DNA of 21,440 nt, from positions 1-21,440 of the forward strand of contig CAZFJC010000032.1 of the NCBI GenBank assembly GCA_964518765.1, in the 5' to 3' direction. Source of the DNA: CAZPNX01 sp964518765 (GTDB lineage Bacteria > Edwardsbacteria > AC1 > EtOH8). Below the pieces are notes generated by a model that saw only the letters and a program-made list of their open reading frames with translations, ran no database searches and was not told the DNA's origin. This document shows, in pieces, positions 15,541 through 21,440 of the stretch (positions are counted from its first letter, which is position 1; each line of letters starts with the position of its first letter). A program made the position numbers and the translations under genes.

Positions 15541-16758
15541 TCACTTGGTTAACCGGGCCGCCGCCGTTCCCGCCGCCCAGCCCGACGACCAGCACCATTG
15601 GAGGTTGTATCCGCCGCTGTCCCCGTCCACATCCAGCACCTCGCCGCAGAAGAACAGGCCGGGAACGATCTTCGACTCCAGAGTGCCCGGCTCCACCTGG
15701 GACAGGTCCACCCCGCCGGCCGTCGCCTGGGCCTCCTTGAAGGGGCGTAGGCCCTTGATGCGCACCGGCCAGGCCAGCATGTTTTCCGTCAAAGCCGTGA
15801 GCTTATCGTCCGTGATGGAGCCCGCCGATGAATCCAGGCATATCCCCGTCTCGCGGATCAGCATCCTCCCAATCCTCTCCGGCAGCAGGCCCGAGAGGAA
15901 CGTGCTGGAAGGCCTGTCCTTGAGATCGTCCCGCCTCGATGCCAGAAAACCCCGAAGCACGTTACGATCCTTCCCCGGCATGAAATTCAAACGGGCCGAT
16001 TTGATCCCATCCCCCGCCGCCCGGCTGGAACTCAGGGCCAGAGGTCCGGACAACCCGTATTTGGTGAACAGACCCTCATCGAGATAGGAGCAGGTCTGTC
16101 CCTCAGCCGTCTCCACCCAAAGCTCCATGTCCCAGCGAATTCCCTGTAGGGTATGGAACCAGCTGCCTTCGATCTCCCAGGGAACCAGGGCCGGGTTGAG
16201 CTTGGTTATCCGGTGGCCCATCTGCCTGGCCAGCTCGAATCCGGAGCCGTTGGAGCCGAACTGCGGAGAGGCGCACCCCCCGCAGGCGATGATCACCTTT
16301 TCGGCTTTGTGTTCCTCCCCCCTTTGACGCAGAGCGAAACCGCGGCCGTCGCCCTCCAGGCCTACTATGTCGCAACGGGTGCGGACCTCGACCCCCAGGC
16401 GACCTATCTCGTGCTCCATTGCCGCCAGCACCGAGGCCGCCTCATTGGACATGGGAAAGAACCTACCGCGCTCGTCGCTCTTGGGCTCGACGCCCATTTC
16501 GCGGAAGAATTGGAGCGTTCTCCTTAGCCCGAAAGCCTCCAGGACGGCGGCGGCCGCCTCCGGGCGGCCGGAGTGGAAGTGTTCCGCAGAGAGGTCGGCG
16601 TTGGACAGGTTGCATCTGCCGTTGCCGGTGGCTAAAAGTTTACGGCCCGGGGAGTGGTTCTTCTCCCAGAGCCGCACCCTGGCCCCGCCTCGGGCCGCGG
16701 CGATGGCCGCCGTCATCCCGGCCGGCCCACCGCCGATTATGGAAACGTCACCTGACAT
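15541..16758 (-). CDS. HI0933/YhiN-family FAD-dependent flavoprotein
   Basis: 405 residues. The N-terminal dinucleotide-binding loop is IIGGGPAGMTAA (7-18). The family motif GRKLLATGNGRCNLSNADLS follows at 38-57. The C-terminus has ATAGGVDLSQVEPGTLESK (345-363) and FFCGEVLDVDGDSGGYNLQW (369-388), the diagnostic FAD-contacting end of the HI0933 (BaiN-type/aminoacetone oxidase) family. The substrate in vivo is unknown; the BaiN member reduces bile acids, but that should not be transferred. It is a cytoplasmic protein. The upstream gap 16759-16870 holds a REP-like palindrome, so this gene may be expressed separately from hypB. Confidence 0.93.
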   Translation of the reverse strand: MSGDVSIIGGGPAGMTAAIAAARGGARVRLWEKNHSPGRKLLATGNGRCNLSNADLSAEHFHSGRPEAAAAVLEAFGLRRTLQFFREMGVEPKSDERGRFFPMSNEAASVLAAMEHEIGRLGVEVRTRCDIVGLEGDGRGFALRQRGEEHKAEKVIIACGGCASPQFGSNGSGFELARQMGHRITKLNPALVPWEIEGSWFHTLQGIRWDMELWVETAEGQTCSYLDEGLFTKYGLSGPLALSSSRAAGDGIKSARLNFMPGKDRNVLRGFLASRRDDLKDRPSSTFLSGLLPERIGRMLIRETGICLDSSAGSITDDKLTALTENMLAWPVRIKGLRPFKEAQATAGGVDLSQVEPGTLESKIVPGLFFCGEVLDVDGDSGGYNLQWCWSSGWAAGTAAARLTK

Positions 16759-16773
16759 CCAAAAAACGATATG

Positions 16774-16814
16774 TCATCCCGAGATGCCTCCTTGCCTTGG
16801 AGTCTGAGGGATGA
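16774..16814. repeat. REP-like imperfect palindrome
   Basis: TCATCCC (16774-16780) and GGGATGA (16808-16814) form 7-bp arms. A further AGA/TCT pairing inside gives an imperfect stem of about 41 bases in the hypB-flavoprotein gap. The TGTCATCCCGAG / GAGGGATGA pattern resembles repetitive extragenic palindromes common in bacterial genomes. Whether it recurs in this genome cannot be seen here, as only one copy lies in the window. Confidence 0.4.
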
Positions 16815-16870
16815 ACAAAATCAGTTGCCCTGAAATAGTTGAGGTAGGTTGCCATCCTTAGAGCGACATG

Positions 16871-17551
16871 CTAACTTGAAGAGCTGTGGTTCTGCCCCCT
16901 AACCTCGAAGGCCTTTTTCTTGAACCAGTTGAACCACTCGATGAAGCCTTGGCCTGTCTTGGCCGACAACTCGAAAATGGGGGCGTCGGGGTTTATCTTG
17001 CGGATGTCGGCCGCCGCCCGTTCCAACTTGAAATCGACGATGTCGATCAGGTCGGCCTTGTTGACCAGCACCGCCCCGGCCTCGGAGAAGATCACCGGGT
17101 ACTTGGCCGGCTTGTCGTCTCCCTCCGGAGTGGAGAGCACCACCGCCTTCATGTGCTCCCCCAGGTCGAACTCGGCCGGACAGACCAAGTTCCCCACGTT
17201 CTCGATGAGCAGGACGTCGGTCTTGTCTAGTTCGAATTCGTCCAGAGCCTTCCCCACCTGGGCGGCGCTTAGGTGGCAGCCTCCCTCGGTGTTCACCTGG
17301 ACCACCGGGATGTGCAGGTTGGCGATGCGCCGGGCGTCGTGCACCCCGGTGATGTCGCCTTCGATGCAGGCGAAGCGGAAGGTGTAGCACAGGCCGGCGA
17401 TGGTCTTCTCCAGGATGGAGGTTTTTCCCGCCCCGGGTGAGGCGATTAGGTTGACGCAGAAAATGCCGTGCTTCCGGAGCCTCTCACGATTCTCCTCGGC
17501 CGACCGTTGGTTGGCCTCCAGAATGTTTCTCAACACCTTGATCTCGGCCAT
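16871..17551 (-). CDS. hypB: Hydrogenase/urease nickel incorporation GTPase HypB
   Basis: 226 residues. A SIMIBI-class GTPase that, with HypA, delivers nickel to [NiFe]-hydrogenase in the cytoplasm. The P-loop is ASPGAGKTS (37-45). EGDITGVHDARR is at 64-75. The dimer-interface metal site has Cys92-His93 in NTEGGCHLSA and Cys124 in LVCPAEFDLGE. LLIENVGN is at 114-121 and the base-specificity motif NKAD at 164-167. The N-terminal CxxCGC high-affinity nickel motif and His-rich stretch of some HypBs are absent, so this is the short form. The start at 17551 is supported by GGAG six bases upstream and lies three bases after the hypA stop. No hydrogenase or other hyp gene is in the window. Confidence 0.96.
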   Translation of the reverse strand: MAEIKVLRNILEANQRSAEENRERLRKHGIFCVNLIASPGAGKTSILEKTIAGLCYTFRFACIEGDITGVHDARRIANLHIPVVQVNTEGGCHLSAAQVGKALDEFELDKTDVLLIENVGNLVCPAEFDLGEHMKAVVLSTPEGDDKPAKYPVIFSEAGAVLVNKADLIDIVDFKLERAAADIRKINPDAPIFELSAKTGQGFIEWFNWFKKKAFEVRGQNHSSSS

Positions 17552-17554
17552 GGC

Positions 17555-17896
17555 CTACTCCACCTCCAAGCTCTCGATGTACATCTCTCGCCCCCCGGTA
17601 ATCTGGAAATGCAACGTTTGGCAGTCCGGGCACTTCAGGTCCTCGATCTCAGCCTGATACTCCCGGCCGCAGTCCCGACAGCGGCAGGTCACCGGCACCC
17701 ATTCCATCCTCAGCCGAGCGCCTTCGGCCATGGTGCCCGGCGATAGAATCTCGAAGTTGGCTTGGACCGCCTCGGGCACGTAGCCAGAGAGCCTCCCCAC
17801 CCGTAGGTCTATGGCCTTGATGCTGGTGGCGCCGGACTCCTCGGCCTTGTCCAGCGCGATCTTCAGCAGACTCTGGGTTATGGCCAGCTCGTGCAT
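17555..17896 (-). CDS. hypA: Hydrogenase nickel insertion protein HypA
   Basis: 113 residues from the ATG at 17896, the family's length. The invariant N-terminus MHELAITQSLL supplies the nickel ligand His2. The zinc site is two CxxC pairs: Cys73/Cys76 in RCRDCGREY and Cys89/Cys92 in KCPDCQTL. A longer frame to 17941 exists, but the family N-terminus and the Ni-binding His2 decide for 17896. No good ribosome binding site precedes it. A 48-bp nested palindrome ends 16 bases upstream. HypA hands nickel to the hydrogenase large subunit together with HypB, which follows after three bases, so they form one operon. Confidence 0.96.
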   Translation of the reverse strand: MHELAITQSLLKIALDKAEESGATSIKAIDLRVGRLSGYVPEAVQANFEILSPGTMAEGARLRMEWVPVTCRCRDCGREYQAEIEDLKCPDCQTLHFQITGGREMYIESLEVE

Positions 17897-17911
17897 GTTG
17901 TTTGTGGACCG

Positions 17912-17959
17912 ACCACCCCTTATACTCCCCTCCTTAGCCAAGGAGGGGAAAGGGGTGGT
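17912..17959. repeat. 48-bp nested perfect palindrome upstream of hypA
   Basis: The outer arms ACCACCCCTT (17912-17921) and AAGGGGTGGT (17950-17959) match exactly. Inside them, TCCCCTCCTT (17926-17935) and AAGGAGGGGA (17940-17949) also match exactly around the loop AGCC. Only four bases (ATAC) are unpaired on one side. The CCCCTCCTT(A/G)GC(C/T)AAGGAGGGG core resembles a mobile REP/MITE-like palindrome seen in many environmental genomes (recollection, not checked). In hypA mRNA it would form a very stable 5' hairpin close to the start codon. Confidence 0.75.
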
Positions 17960-17996
17960 TGGAACACTTGTCTTCTGTTTTATCGGAACTCAATTA

Positions 17997-18086
17997 TCAC
18001 CGCTTTCTCAGCTCGTCGAGGATCTGCCTGGCCGACTGGTCCTGGGGGTTGCGGGACAGCCAGCCCACCAAAAGAACGTGAACCAC
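17997..18086 (-). CDS. Possible tiny membrane protein or 3' remnant of a lost gene
   Basis: From a GTG at 18086 the frame encodes 29 residues. It has a hydrophobic start (VHVLLVGWLS) and a charged helix (NPQDQSARQILDELRKR) whose codons are GC-rich like the resident genes. The open frame continues upstream for 13 more codons (through YFLSVAV) without an ATG, into the AT-rich segment. Either it is a short membrane protein with an unusual start, or the C-terminal tail of a gene cut where the AT-rich segment was inserted. There is no ribosome binding site. The call is low confidence, but the sequence looks coding. Confidence 0.35.
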   Translation of the reverse strand: MVHVLLVGWLSRNPQDQSARQILDELRKR

Positions 18087-18169
18087 GGCTACCGATAAAA
18101 AGTATGTCCTTCGGTATATTGCTTTTAATCATTAATTCTTCTAGTTGCTAGTGATTATAGTAAGCTTTT

Positions 18170-20281
18170 TTACCACCAAATCAAGCGGCTTAACTTAAGT
18201 GAAATGATTCTGTCTGTTGTCCTCGGACTCCCGCTTGAATTGTCAACCATTTCGTTGAGAGCTAAGTATAACCAACTCTTCGGCCTGTAATTGTATGAAA
18301 ACAAGAGGTTTATTTTATGAATGTGTGTGTTTAGATTCGGTGTGTAATAAACCTTAAAATGGAAATCGTGCCGTAGCGACCATCGAAACCAGACTTCGTG
18401 GATCCATGATGTCTCTTCGATTGAACGGTCTGGTTTCCATTCCGCTGTATAATTACCTTGCCAGGTGACATCGATGTTTTCGCGCAGTCTGCAGGATGCA
18501 TAGAGACTAGCGTACCCGTTAGGAGCAAAGTAGCCACGGTAGTAATTATATGTCCAGTTGGTATAGCCAAATCCGGGGCTTATATTGATCCGCCCTTCGC
18601 TATTTCGCCAAAACCAGAAATCGAAAGTCCAGAAATTGTACCATACCCCCATCTCATATTGCATATTATACCTAATACTCATCGATGACCCGATGTGCTT
18701 GAGATTGGGATTGACGTTCCAAGTAACCGATTTTGAATATCTGGGATCACCCGTCAATCGATATAGCGAACCAGTCATTAGAAAAGAAACGTAGGTAAAC
18801 TGTCCCTTTTGTCTCCAGACCGGCCCGGCTGTCACGCTGTGTTGATCGCCGGAAAAAGTTAGATAGCCCAGCCCGTTTGCATAGAATAGAGAATCACGCA
18901 GCAACGATGATGCAGACAAATAATAAGAATGTGCGTTCCGGTTGAAGCTTGCTTGGTAAGCAAATCCGTTCGCAGAACCAAACCGCTGACTTAATACTGC
19001 CTGGGTGCTCAATTTCATGTCACGCCTTCTCCAGACGCCATCGACACCATAAAGACGATTATAGTTATTACTGTTTTCTTTAGCACCAAAGAAGGTTCCT
19101 AACGATGAGTTCTTTCCCACCCCTTTGCTTACACGTAACACCGTATATGCGGTTTGCGGTTCGATGCAATTGTTCCCGTACCAATCCTGATATTCGACTT
19201 TACCGCATACTGCCCCCAGAGCTGCGATGGAGTAACGCCCGAAAGAACCGTGATACTTTACTGCACCATATATGGGAACTTCCTGGCCGTCCAGCAGACG
19301 TTTTCCGATTCGCCTTGAATAATAAAGGTTTATTGGTGTCTGAAATCGTCCTGCATCCTCCACAAAAAATGGGCGCTTCTCGTAAAGATATGTTTCATAG
19401 CGACCAATGTTTATCCGGTCGGGATCCGATTCTATCTGAGCGAAGTCCGGATTACCAGTCAAGGACAGAACCGACGAAGATGACGGGGACCAGGACAGAT
19501 CCGCGCCAGCATCAGCGGCATATTTGTTATCTACTCCCCGGTCGTATTTTATCATAGCCGTTGGGAAAAATTCTAGGTTGAGGCCGGGTCGTCCAGGAAC
19601 CAATCCCTCCAGCACAGCCAGTGCTGACATCCGCATCCCCTGCTCCACTTTTATCGCCGGCCACCAACTAAACTCCACTAAGCGTGGAATGTACCGTACG
19701 AATCCTATCCGCCATATCACTCCCGGTCTAAAATGCATCGTTTTAAATGGTATCTTAAGGTAAGCGCACCACCCTTGGTCGTTTCTGGTGACCTCGGAAT
19801 ACCAAACTCCGTCCCAGCTGTAATCTGCATTTCGTCCGTCATCATTGACTGTAGCGTCGCTTTGAACATTTGCTGCGTTCACCCGAAAAAGGTAACCTGT
19901 TTCATTATCACCGAAACCTGTTAAGTATACTCCGATCCTATCTCCCGCGATTTCGTCTCGTGGAACCACTGGCGCGATAATAGCATCCGGTTTACTGTCG
20001 TATGACCAGATTATTACGTATAGTTGCTCATTGTCAGCGAACAGCTTGACTGCAGTTGCTTCTGCGGAAACGCTATCAGCTTTCGGCTCGCTTTGGATAA
20101 AGTGGACCACCGAATCTTCGGCCGTCAGTCCGGCCAAGGAAGAAAGTGAGTGTTTCAGGCCGGCGGAGAGCGGTGTTACTAATATTCTTGGTTGGGCTTC
20201 ACTTGGCCAGGTTAAGGCGCAGATGGTTACAATGTGTATAATAACACTGGTATATATAATGCACATGTCGCTTTTACTCAT
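18170..20281 (-). CDS. Outer-membrane protein: CBM9-like domain plus DUF5916 beta-barrel
   Basis: 703 residues from the ATG at 20281. A signal peptide (CIIYTSVIIHIVTICAL) is followed by a CBM9-like/DOMON-like domain at about 60-225, with ATAVKLFADNEQLYVIIWSY and ADYSWDGVWYSEV. The DUF5916 barrel follows. Its hallmark is NPDFAQIESDPDRINIGRYE (277-296), then YLYEKRPFFVEDAGRFQTPI and LYYSRRIG. The chain is rich in Tyr and Trp strand segments and ends with terminal aromatics (LIWW). DUF5916 proteins are outer-membrane proteins of unknown specific role. The start is uncertain: TTG at 20299 and ATG at 20266 are alternatives. The ribosome binding site AAAGG abuts the chosen ATG and would suit 20266 about as well. 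It begins eight bases after the 81-aa ORF. Its base composition is clearly more AT-rich than genes to its left. Confidence 0.85.
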   Translation of the reverse strand: MSKSDMCIIYTSVIIHIVTICALTWPSEAQPRILVTPLSAGLKHSLSSLAGLTAEDSVVHFIQSEPKADSVSAEATAVKLFADNEQLYVIIWSYDSKPDAIIAPVVPRDEIAGDRIGVYLTGFGDNETGYLFRVNAANVQSDATVNDDGRNADYSWDGVWYSEVTRNDQGWCAYLKIPFKTMHFRPGVIWRIGFVRYIPRLVEFSWWPAIKVEQGMRMSALAVLEGLVPGRPGLNLEFFPTAMIKYDRGVDNKYAADAGADLSWSPSSSSVLSLTGNPDFAQIESDPDRINIGRYETYLYEKRPFFVEDAGRFQTPINLYYSRRIGKRLLDGQEVPIYGAVKYHGSFGRYSIAALGAVCGKVEYQDWYGNNCIEPQTAYTVLRVSKGVGKNSSLGTFFGAKENSNNYNRLYGVDGVWRRRDMKLSTQAVLSQRFGSANGFAYQASFNRNAHSYYLSASSLLRDSLFYANGLGYLTFSGDQHSVTAGPVWRQKGQFTYVSFLMTGSLYRLTGDPRYSKSVTWNVNPNLKHIGSSMSIRYNMQYEMGVWYNFWTFDFWFWRNSEGRINISPGFGYTNWTYNYYRGYFAPNGYASLYASCRLRENIDVTWQGNYTAEWKPDRSIEETSWIHEVWFRWSLRHDFHFKVYYTPNLNTHIHKINLLFSYNYRPKSWLYLALNEMVDNSSGSPRTTDRIISLKLSRLIWW

Positions 20282-20289
20282 CCTTTGAT

Positions 20290-20535
20290 CTACGTGCAAT
20301 CGATGAACATATCCCGCCTTCTGGCTTTCTGTAAATCTAGGTTTGGGGGGTTCAGGAAACGCATATCCTCCATCTCATCTTGGTATTCCCGTACGCGATC
20401 CAAGCAGCGGGATGATACCGGCACATACACTAGACTTGACTCTGCCACCTCAACCGGCGGGACTAGCGACAGAATCTTTAAGTTAGCATCCCCCGCATCC
20501 GTCAGGCAACACGAAACCTTTCGAAACGTAACCAT
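20290..20535 (-). CDS. Hypothetical 81-aa protein between the peptide gene and the DUF5916 gene
   Basis: 81 residues, starting MVTFRKVSCCLTDAGD and ending KARRRDMFIDCT. It contains a Cys-Cys pair near the N-terminus, two further cysteines and an acidic/basic helix-like segment (DRVREYQDEMEDMRF). There is no signal peptide, no membrane segment and no recognised family. The ribosome binding site is poor: AAAGG lies about 20 bases upstream. The gene ends eight bases before the DUF5916 start and begins 111 bases after the peptide gene. It could be an accessory or immunity factor, a second peptide, or a remnant; no function is assigned. The overlapping plus-strand frame at 20234-20557 looks like a shadow. 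Confidence 0.45.
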   Translation of the reverse strand: MVTFRKVSCCLTDAGDANLKILSLVPPVEVAESSLVYVPVSSRCLDRVREYQDEMEDMRFLNPPNLDLQKARRRDMFIDCT

Positions 20536-20614
20536 GATTGTATTATATTATCGCTAACCTTTCTTCGAAAACTAATATGATAAATTAACTAAATAGGGGG
20601 GGGATTCTATAAGT

Positions 20615-20638
20615 TAAATAGAAATGTATTTCTATTTA
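20615..20638. repeat. AT-rich 10-bp hairpin after the peptide gene
   Basis: TAAATAGAAA (20615-20624) and TTTCTATTTA (20629-20638) pair perfectly around TGTA, nine bases beyond the peptide stop codon on the minus strand. There is no T-run, so it could be an RNA stability or processing element rather than a strong terminator. The rest of 20536-20646 holds no gene I can support. Confidence 0.6.
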
Positions 20639-20646
20639 CTTTGTGT

Positions 20647-20784
20647 TTATGTTGCTGTTCTATCCGGATCAGTTTTTGTGATCATGAATCCGTAAGGACC
20701 ACATGGTTCTTGGTGCTCACAGATAATGATCTCGTCACAACCTAGGTTGCTATTGACGATCTCGAAGGTTAATTTAGCTTCCAC
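20647..20784 (-). CDS. Candidate RiPP precursor peptide, 45 residues, C-x5-C-x5-C
   Basis: This short gene uses a GTG start at 20784 with an excellent ribosome binding site (GGAGGT, six bases upstream) and ends in TAA. The product begins MEAKLTFEIVNSNLG and continues CDEIIICEHQEPCGPYG, ending FMITKTDPDRTAT. Its three cysteines, Cys16, Cys22 and Cys28, are spaced exactly six apart. There is no signal peptide or double-Gly cleavage site. It lies 58 bp downstream of a SPASM-domain maturase on the same strand. The size, cysteine spacing and neighbour fit a precursor for Cys-based thioether (ranthipeptide- or sactipeptide-like) modification. That is an inference: I do not recognise a named precursor family. 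Residues 1-15 would be the leader and 16-45 the core. A small metal-binding or structural protein is the alternative. Confidence 0.72.
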   Translation of the reverse strand: MEAKLTFEIVNSNLGCDEIIICEHQEPCGPYGFMITKTDPDRTAT

Positions 20785-20790
20785 TTTAAT

Positions 20791-20796
20791 ACCTCC
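20791..20796 (-). promoter_or_regulatory. Strong Shine-Dalgarno site that fixes the GTG start of the peptide gene
   Basis: GGAGGT on the minus strand, within AAAGGAAAGGAGGT, lies six bases before the GTG at 20784. It is one of the best ribosome binding sites in the window. It decides the start of a gene that would otherwise be overlooked, because the only in-frame ATG is near its end. Confidence 0.85.
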
Positions 20797-20842
20797 TTTC
20801 CTTTAATATTTATTACAAGAATACCCCCCCCATTATCTTTCT

Positions 20843-21440
20843 TCAGATGATTTTGGCCCAGATATTTCTATTTGTTGAGCTTACTTTCCAATAAAGCCAC
20901 ATAGCAGCTTCAATGTAGTTTTTTTTCATTTTACATGATAATATATTATATTCATTATCACTAGTCAATATTCTTTCACCCACACACCCTCCCCCACAAA
21001 TATACCTAGCCCAACAGTTTTGACATAATATTTTTACTTCGTCTATCTTTTTATTAATGTTTTTAATGTCTTTAAAATCTACTCCATTTCTTAAATTACC
21101 AATACAATATTTGATATTATTGTTAAATATTTCGCAAGGATAGTATTTTCCATCTATTGACACACAAAGGGCCTTTTCTCCAATGTAACAATTTTTATTT
21201 ACCTTTTTTCTTTTATGCAATATTTTAAGAGTGTGATGAATGTTCGTTACAGCAATGTATCTGTTTTTATTTATTAAATTTTTATAGATATCATTAATTA
21301 TCTTTTTTATTTCACTTCTCATATGAATTGAATATCTATCTGTTAACGAATATTTATTATCATACATGGGATAAACATCTCTAAAAGAAATTTCTTCCGC
21401 TCCCAGATTAACAAAATGTTTATATATATTAAATAAGTCC
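20843..21440 (-). CDS. Radical SAM/SPASM peptide maturase, C-terminal part (5' end outside window)
   Basis: The frame is open to the window edge, so the start and the radical SAM CxxxCxxC motif are not visible. The 198 codons present begin DLFNIYKHFVNLGAEEISFR, like a late barrel strand of a radical SAM domain. They then contain a complete SPASM domain: CVSIDGKYYPC (CX9C containing GX4C), CQNCWARYICGGGC (exact CX2CX5CX3C) and a final Cys in NILSCKMKK. These residues bind two auxiliary Fe-S clusters in peptide-modifying enzymes such as anSMEs and sactipeptide and ranthipeptide synthases. The gene is very AT-rich and Asn/Ile/Lys-rich, unlike the genes to its left, which suggests acquisition by transfer. 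It ends 58 bp before the candidate precursor, so a role in modifying that peptide is the natural inference. An internal ATG at 21367 is not the true start. Confidence 0.88.
   Translation of the reverse strand, partial: DLFNIYKHFVNLGAEEISFRDVYPMYDNKYSLTDRYSIHMRSEIKKIINDIYKNLINKNRYIAVTNIHHTLKILHKRKKVNKNCYIGEKALCVSIDGKYYPCEIFNNNIKYCIGNLRNGVDFKDIKNINKKIDEVKILCQNCWARYICGGGCVGERILTSDNEYNILSCKMKKNYIEAAMWLYWKVSSTNRNIWAKII

Larger units (their letters stand above)
20593..20834. repeat. G8/C8 inverted repeat arms bracketing the peptide gene
   Basis: On the plus strand, AATAGGGGGGGGATTCT lies at 20592-20608 and AGAATACCCCCCCCATT at 20818-20834. The second is the reverse complement of the first apart from two one-base offsets, giving 16 matching positions. 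The arms enclose the whole 45-aa peptide gene and its ribosome binding site. In the transcript they could pair over about 210 bases. Eight-base homopolymers are also prone to slippage and to sequencing error. Confidence 0.6.

Noticed and set aside
17897..17941. Extended N-terminus of HypA starting at 17941
   Set aside because: HypA function needs His at position 2 in MHELAIT; the extension would read through half of the palindrome.
18154..18184. Possible promoter TTGATT-19-TATAAT ahead of the tiny ORF and hypAB
   Set aside because: The -10 is perfect but the spacer is 19 bases and the region is AT-rich, so chance matches are expected.
20234..20557. 107-aa plus-strand frame at the DUF5916 start region
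   Set aside because: It spans the ends of two minus-strand frames, has no ribosome binding site, and shows no recognisable protein features.

Overview
The window reads as a piece of a Gram-negative, environmental (probably uncultured) bacterial genome. Almost everything lies on the minus strand. The evidence for an FCB-like or candidate-phylum lineage is indirect: a PorV/PorQ-type outer-membrane barrel, two large secreted proteins that end in FlgD/T9SS-like Ig tails, a DUF5916 barrel and a DUF4388 protein. I cannot name the phylum from sequence alone. Most of the window (about 390-18000) is GC-rich; 12361-12420, for example, has 40 G/C in 60 bases. The right end becomes progressively AT-rich: 25 of 60 at 19021-19080 and 11 of 60 at 21061-21120.

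Right to left, in the direction of transcription, the layout is as follows. (a) 21440-18170 is an AT-rich accessory segment. It holds the C-terminal half of a radical SAM/SPASM peptide maturase that runs off the window edge. Next come a 45-residue cysteine-containing peptide gene with a strong ribosome binding site, an unknown 81-aa ORF and a DUF5916 outer-membrane protein. The first two look like a RiPP (ribosomally made, post-translationally modified peptide) locus and are the main discovery candidate. (b) 18086-16871 holds a tiny ORF, a nested palindrome, and hypA-hypB (nickel insertion). (c) 16758-9434 holds an HI0933-type flavoprotein, a secreted N-acetylmuramoyl-alanine amidase, rarA and a large secreted beta-propeller/C39-like protease.

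(d) 9336-4153 looks like one transcription unit with a visible sigma70-type promoter and a visible intrinsic terminator. Its genes are an FmdB zinc ribbon, a small secreted protein, a PorV-like barrel, a YfiM-like protein, a DUF4388 protein and a secreted subtilisin-like protease. (e) 4074-387 holds biosynthetic genes: argF, a small membrane protein, dapF and guaB. (f) At the left edge, a secreted-protein gene coupled to guaB carries an in-frame TGA and is cut by what looks like an insertion-sequence end.

The longest stretch without a confident gene is 17897-18169. It holds the nested palindrome and the possible tiny ORF. The gaps at 4075-4296 and 9208-9433 hold a terminator and a promoter respectively. 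No tRNA, rRNA, CRISPR array or riboswitch was recognised.
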